A stretch of 20,894 bases of DNA from a bacterium (GTDB lineage Bacteria; Patescibacteriota; Minisyncoccia; Minisyncoccales; PEYH01), in the NCBI GenBank assembly GCA_021158195.1, contig JAGGVA010000008.1, forward strand, positions 1-20,894, written 5' to 3'. Below, one piece after another: positions 20,718-20,894 of this stretch (position 1 is the first letter of the stretch; each line of letters begins with the position of its first letter). A program made the translations under genes and the position numbers. Under the pieces are notes generated by a model that saw only the letters and a list, made by a program, of their open reading frames with translations, was not told the DNA's origin and searched no databases.

Positions 20718-20894
20718 TTATTCCCAAGTTATTACATATTCGTGATAGAAATCATTTCTAAACACACACTTTGTTTCCTCTATTGAAATTTCTTTGTCTG
20801 CCCCTAAAGCCTGACGGGCTATTTCCGAAAAATAACCTTTATAGTATTGACACATTATCGGGTGAAATTTGTAACCTTTAACTCTTATCACCGC
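20718..20894 (-). CDS. C-terminal end of a V4R-like sensor protein (partial)
   Basis: The open frame runs from the window edge to a TAA 3 bp before the PAS kinase. It gives 58 residues, including KGYKFHPIMCQYYKGYFSEI and the later EISIEETKCVFRND. The pattern of a Cys before Y-x-KGY, then a run to EETKC and a terminal hydrophobic strand, fits the end of a V4R (4-vinyl reductase type) small-molecule-binding domain. The final Cys of typical V4R domains is absent. Assignment rests on pattern recognition of a fragment, and the 5' end lies outside the window. The tight spacing suggests that it feeds a signal to the kinase. Confidence 0.55.
   Translation of the reverse strand, partial: AVIRVKGYKFHPIMCQYYKGYFSEIARQALGADKEISIEETKCVFRNDFYHEYVITWE

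Overview
The window reads as part of a small, AT-rich bacterial genome of the Patescibacteria/CPR type, most likely Parcubacteria-like. This is an inference from several signs: an IF-2 of 498 residues with no long N-terminal domain, compact genes that overlap or abut, almost no Shine-Dalgarno motifs, tRNA genes that mostly lack an encoded CCA, and a type IV pilus locus with PilM/N/O but no PilP or PilQ. The standard code fits. TGA serves as a stop (the pilV-like gene, mutM) and no long frame is interrupted by TGA, which argues against the UGA=Gly lineages.

Layout from the left; nearly everything is on the minus strand. (1) 1-1394: two palindromes, tRNA-Gly, a helix-turn-helix plus LAGLIDADG-like gene whose stop codon lies inside tRNA-Gly, then tRNA-Phe, -Val, -Leu and -Cys. 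The Val/Leu spacer holds a 7x7-bp tandem array and the Leu/Cys spacer a 7x8-bp degenerate array. (2) 1413-5023: translation genes rbfA, infB, tRNA-Ser(CGA), tyrS and tRNA-Arg, with a GIY-YIG nuclease gene upstream of infB broken by two single-base homopolymer deletions. (3) 5066-16121: a co-directional operon, in transcription order membrane histidine kinase, response regulator, pilB, pilC, two minor prepilins, a PilX-like protein, an Ig-repeat protein with a CFI-box C-terminus, pilM, pilN, pilO and a small membrane protein. (4) 16122-16266: a divergent promoter region holding a second 7x8-bp array, then rpsT, the only plus-strand gene. (5) 16524-20894: in transcription order, the end of a V4R-like sensor protein, a soluble PAS histidine kinase, two stand-alone receivers, mutM and holA.

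How the genes work together: PilB (extension ATPase), PilC (platform) and PilM/N/O (alignment complex) form a pilus machine. The pilV-like, pilW-like, PilX-like and CFI-box genes supply an unusual tip or surface set, in which Ig-like or carboxypeptidase-regulatory-like domains are fused to a prepilin. No major pilin, PilD or PilT lies in the window. Two signalling modules flank rpsT: a membrane kinase with its receiver at the head of the pilus operon, and a V4R-like/PAS-kinase/receiver/receiver series ahead of the DNA-maintenance pair mutM-holA.

The least explained signals are the octamer arrays, -10 hexamers placed 5-6 nt before start codons (predicting leaderless mRNAs), the nuclease-like gene lodged against tRNA-Gly, and the adhesin-like pilus proteins.
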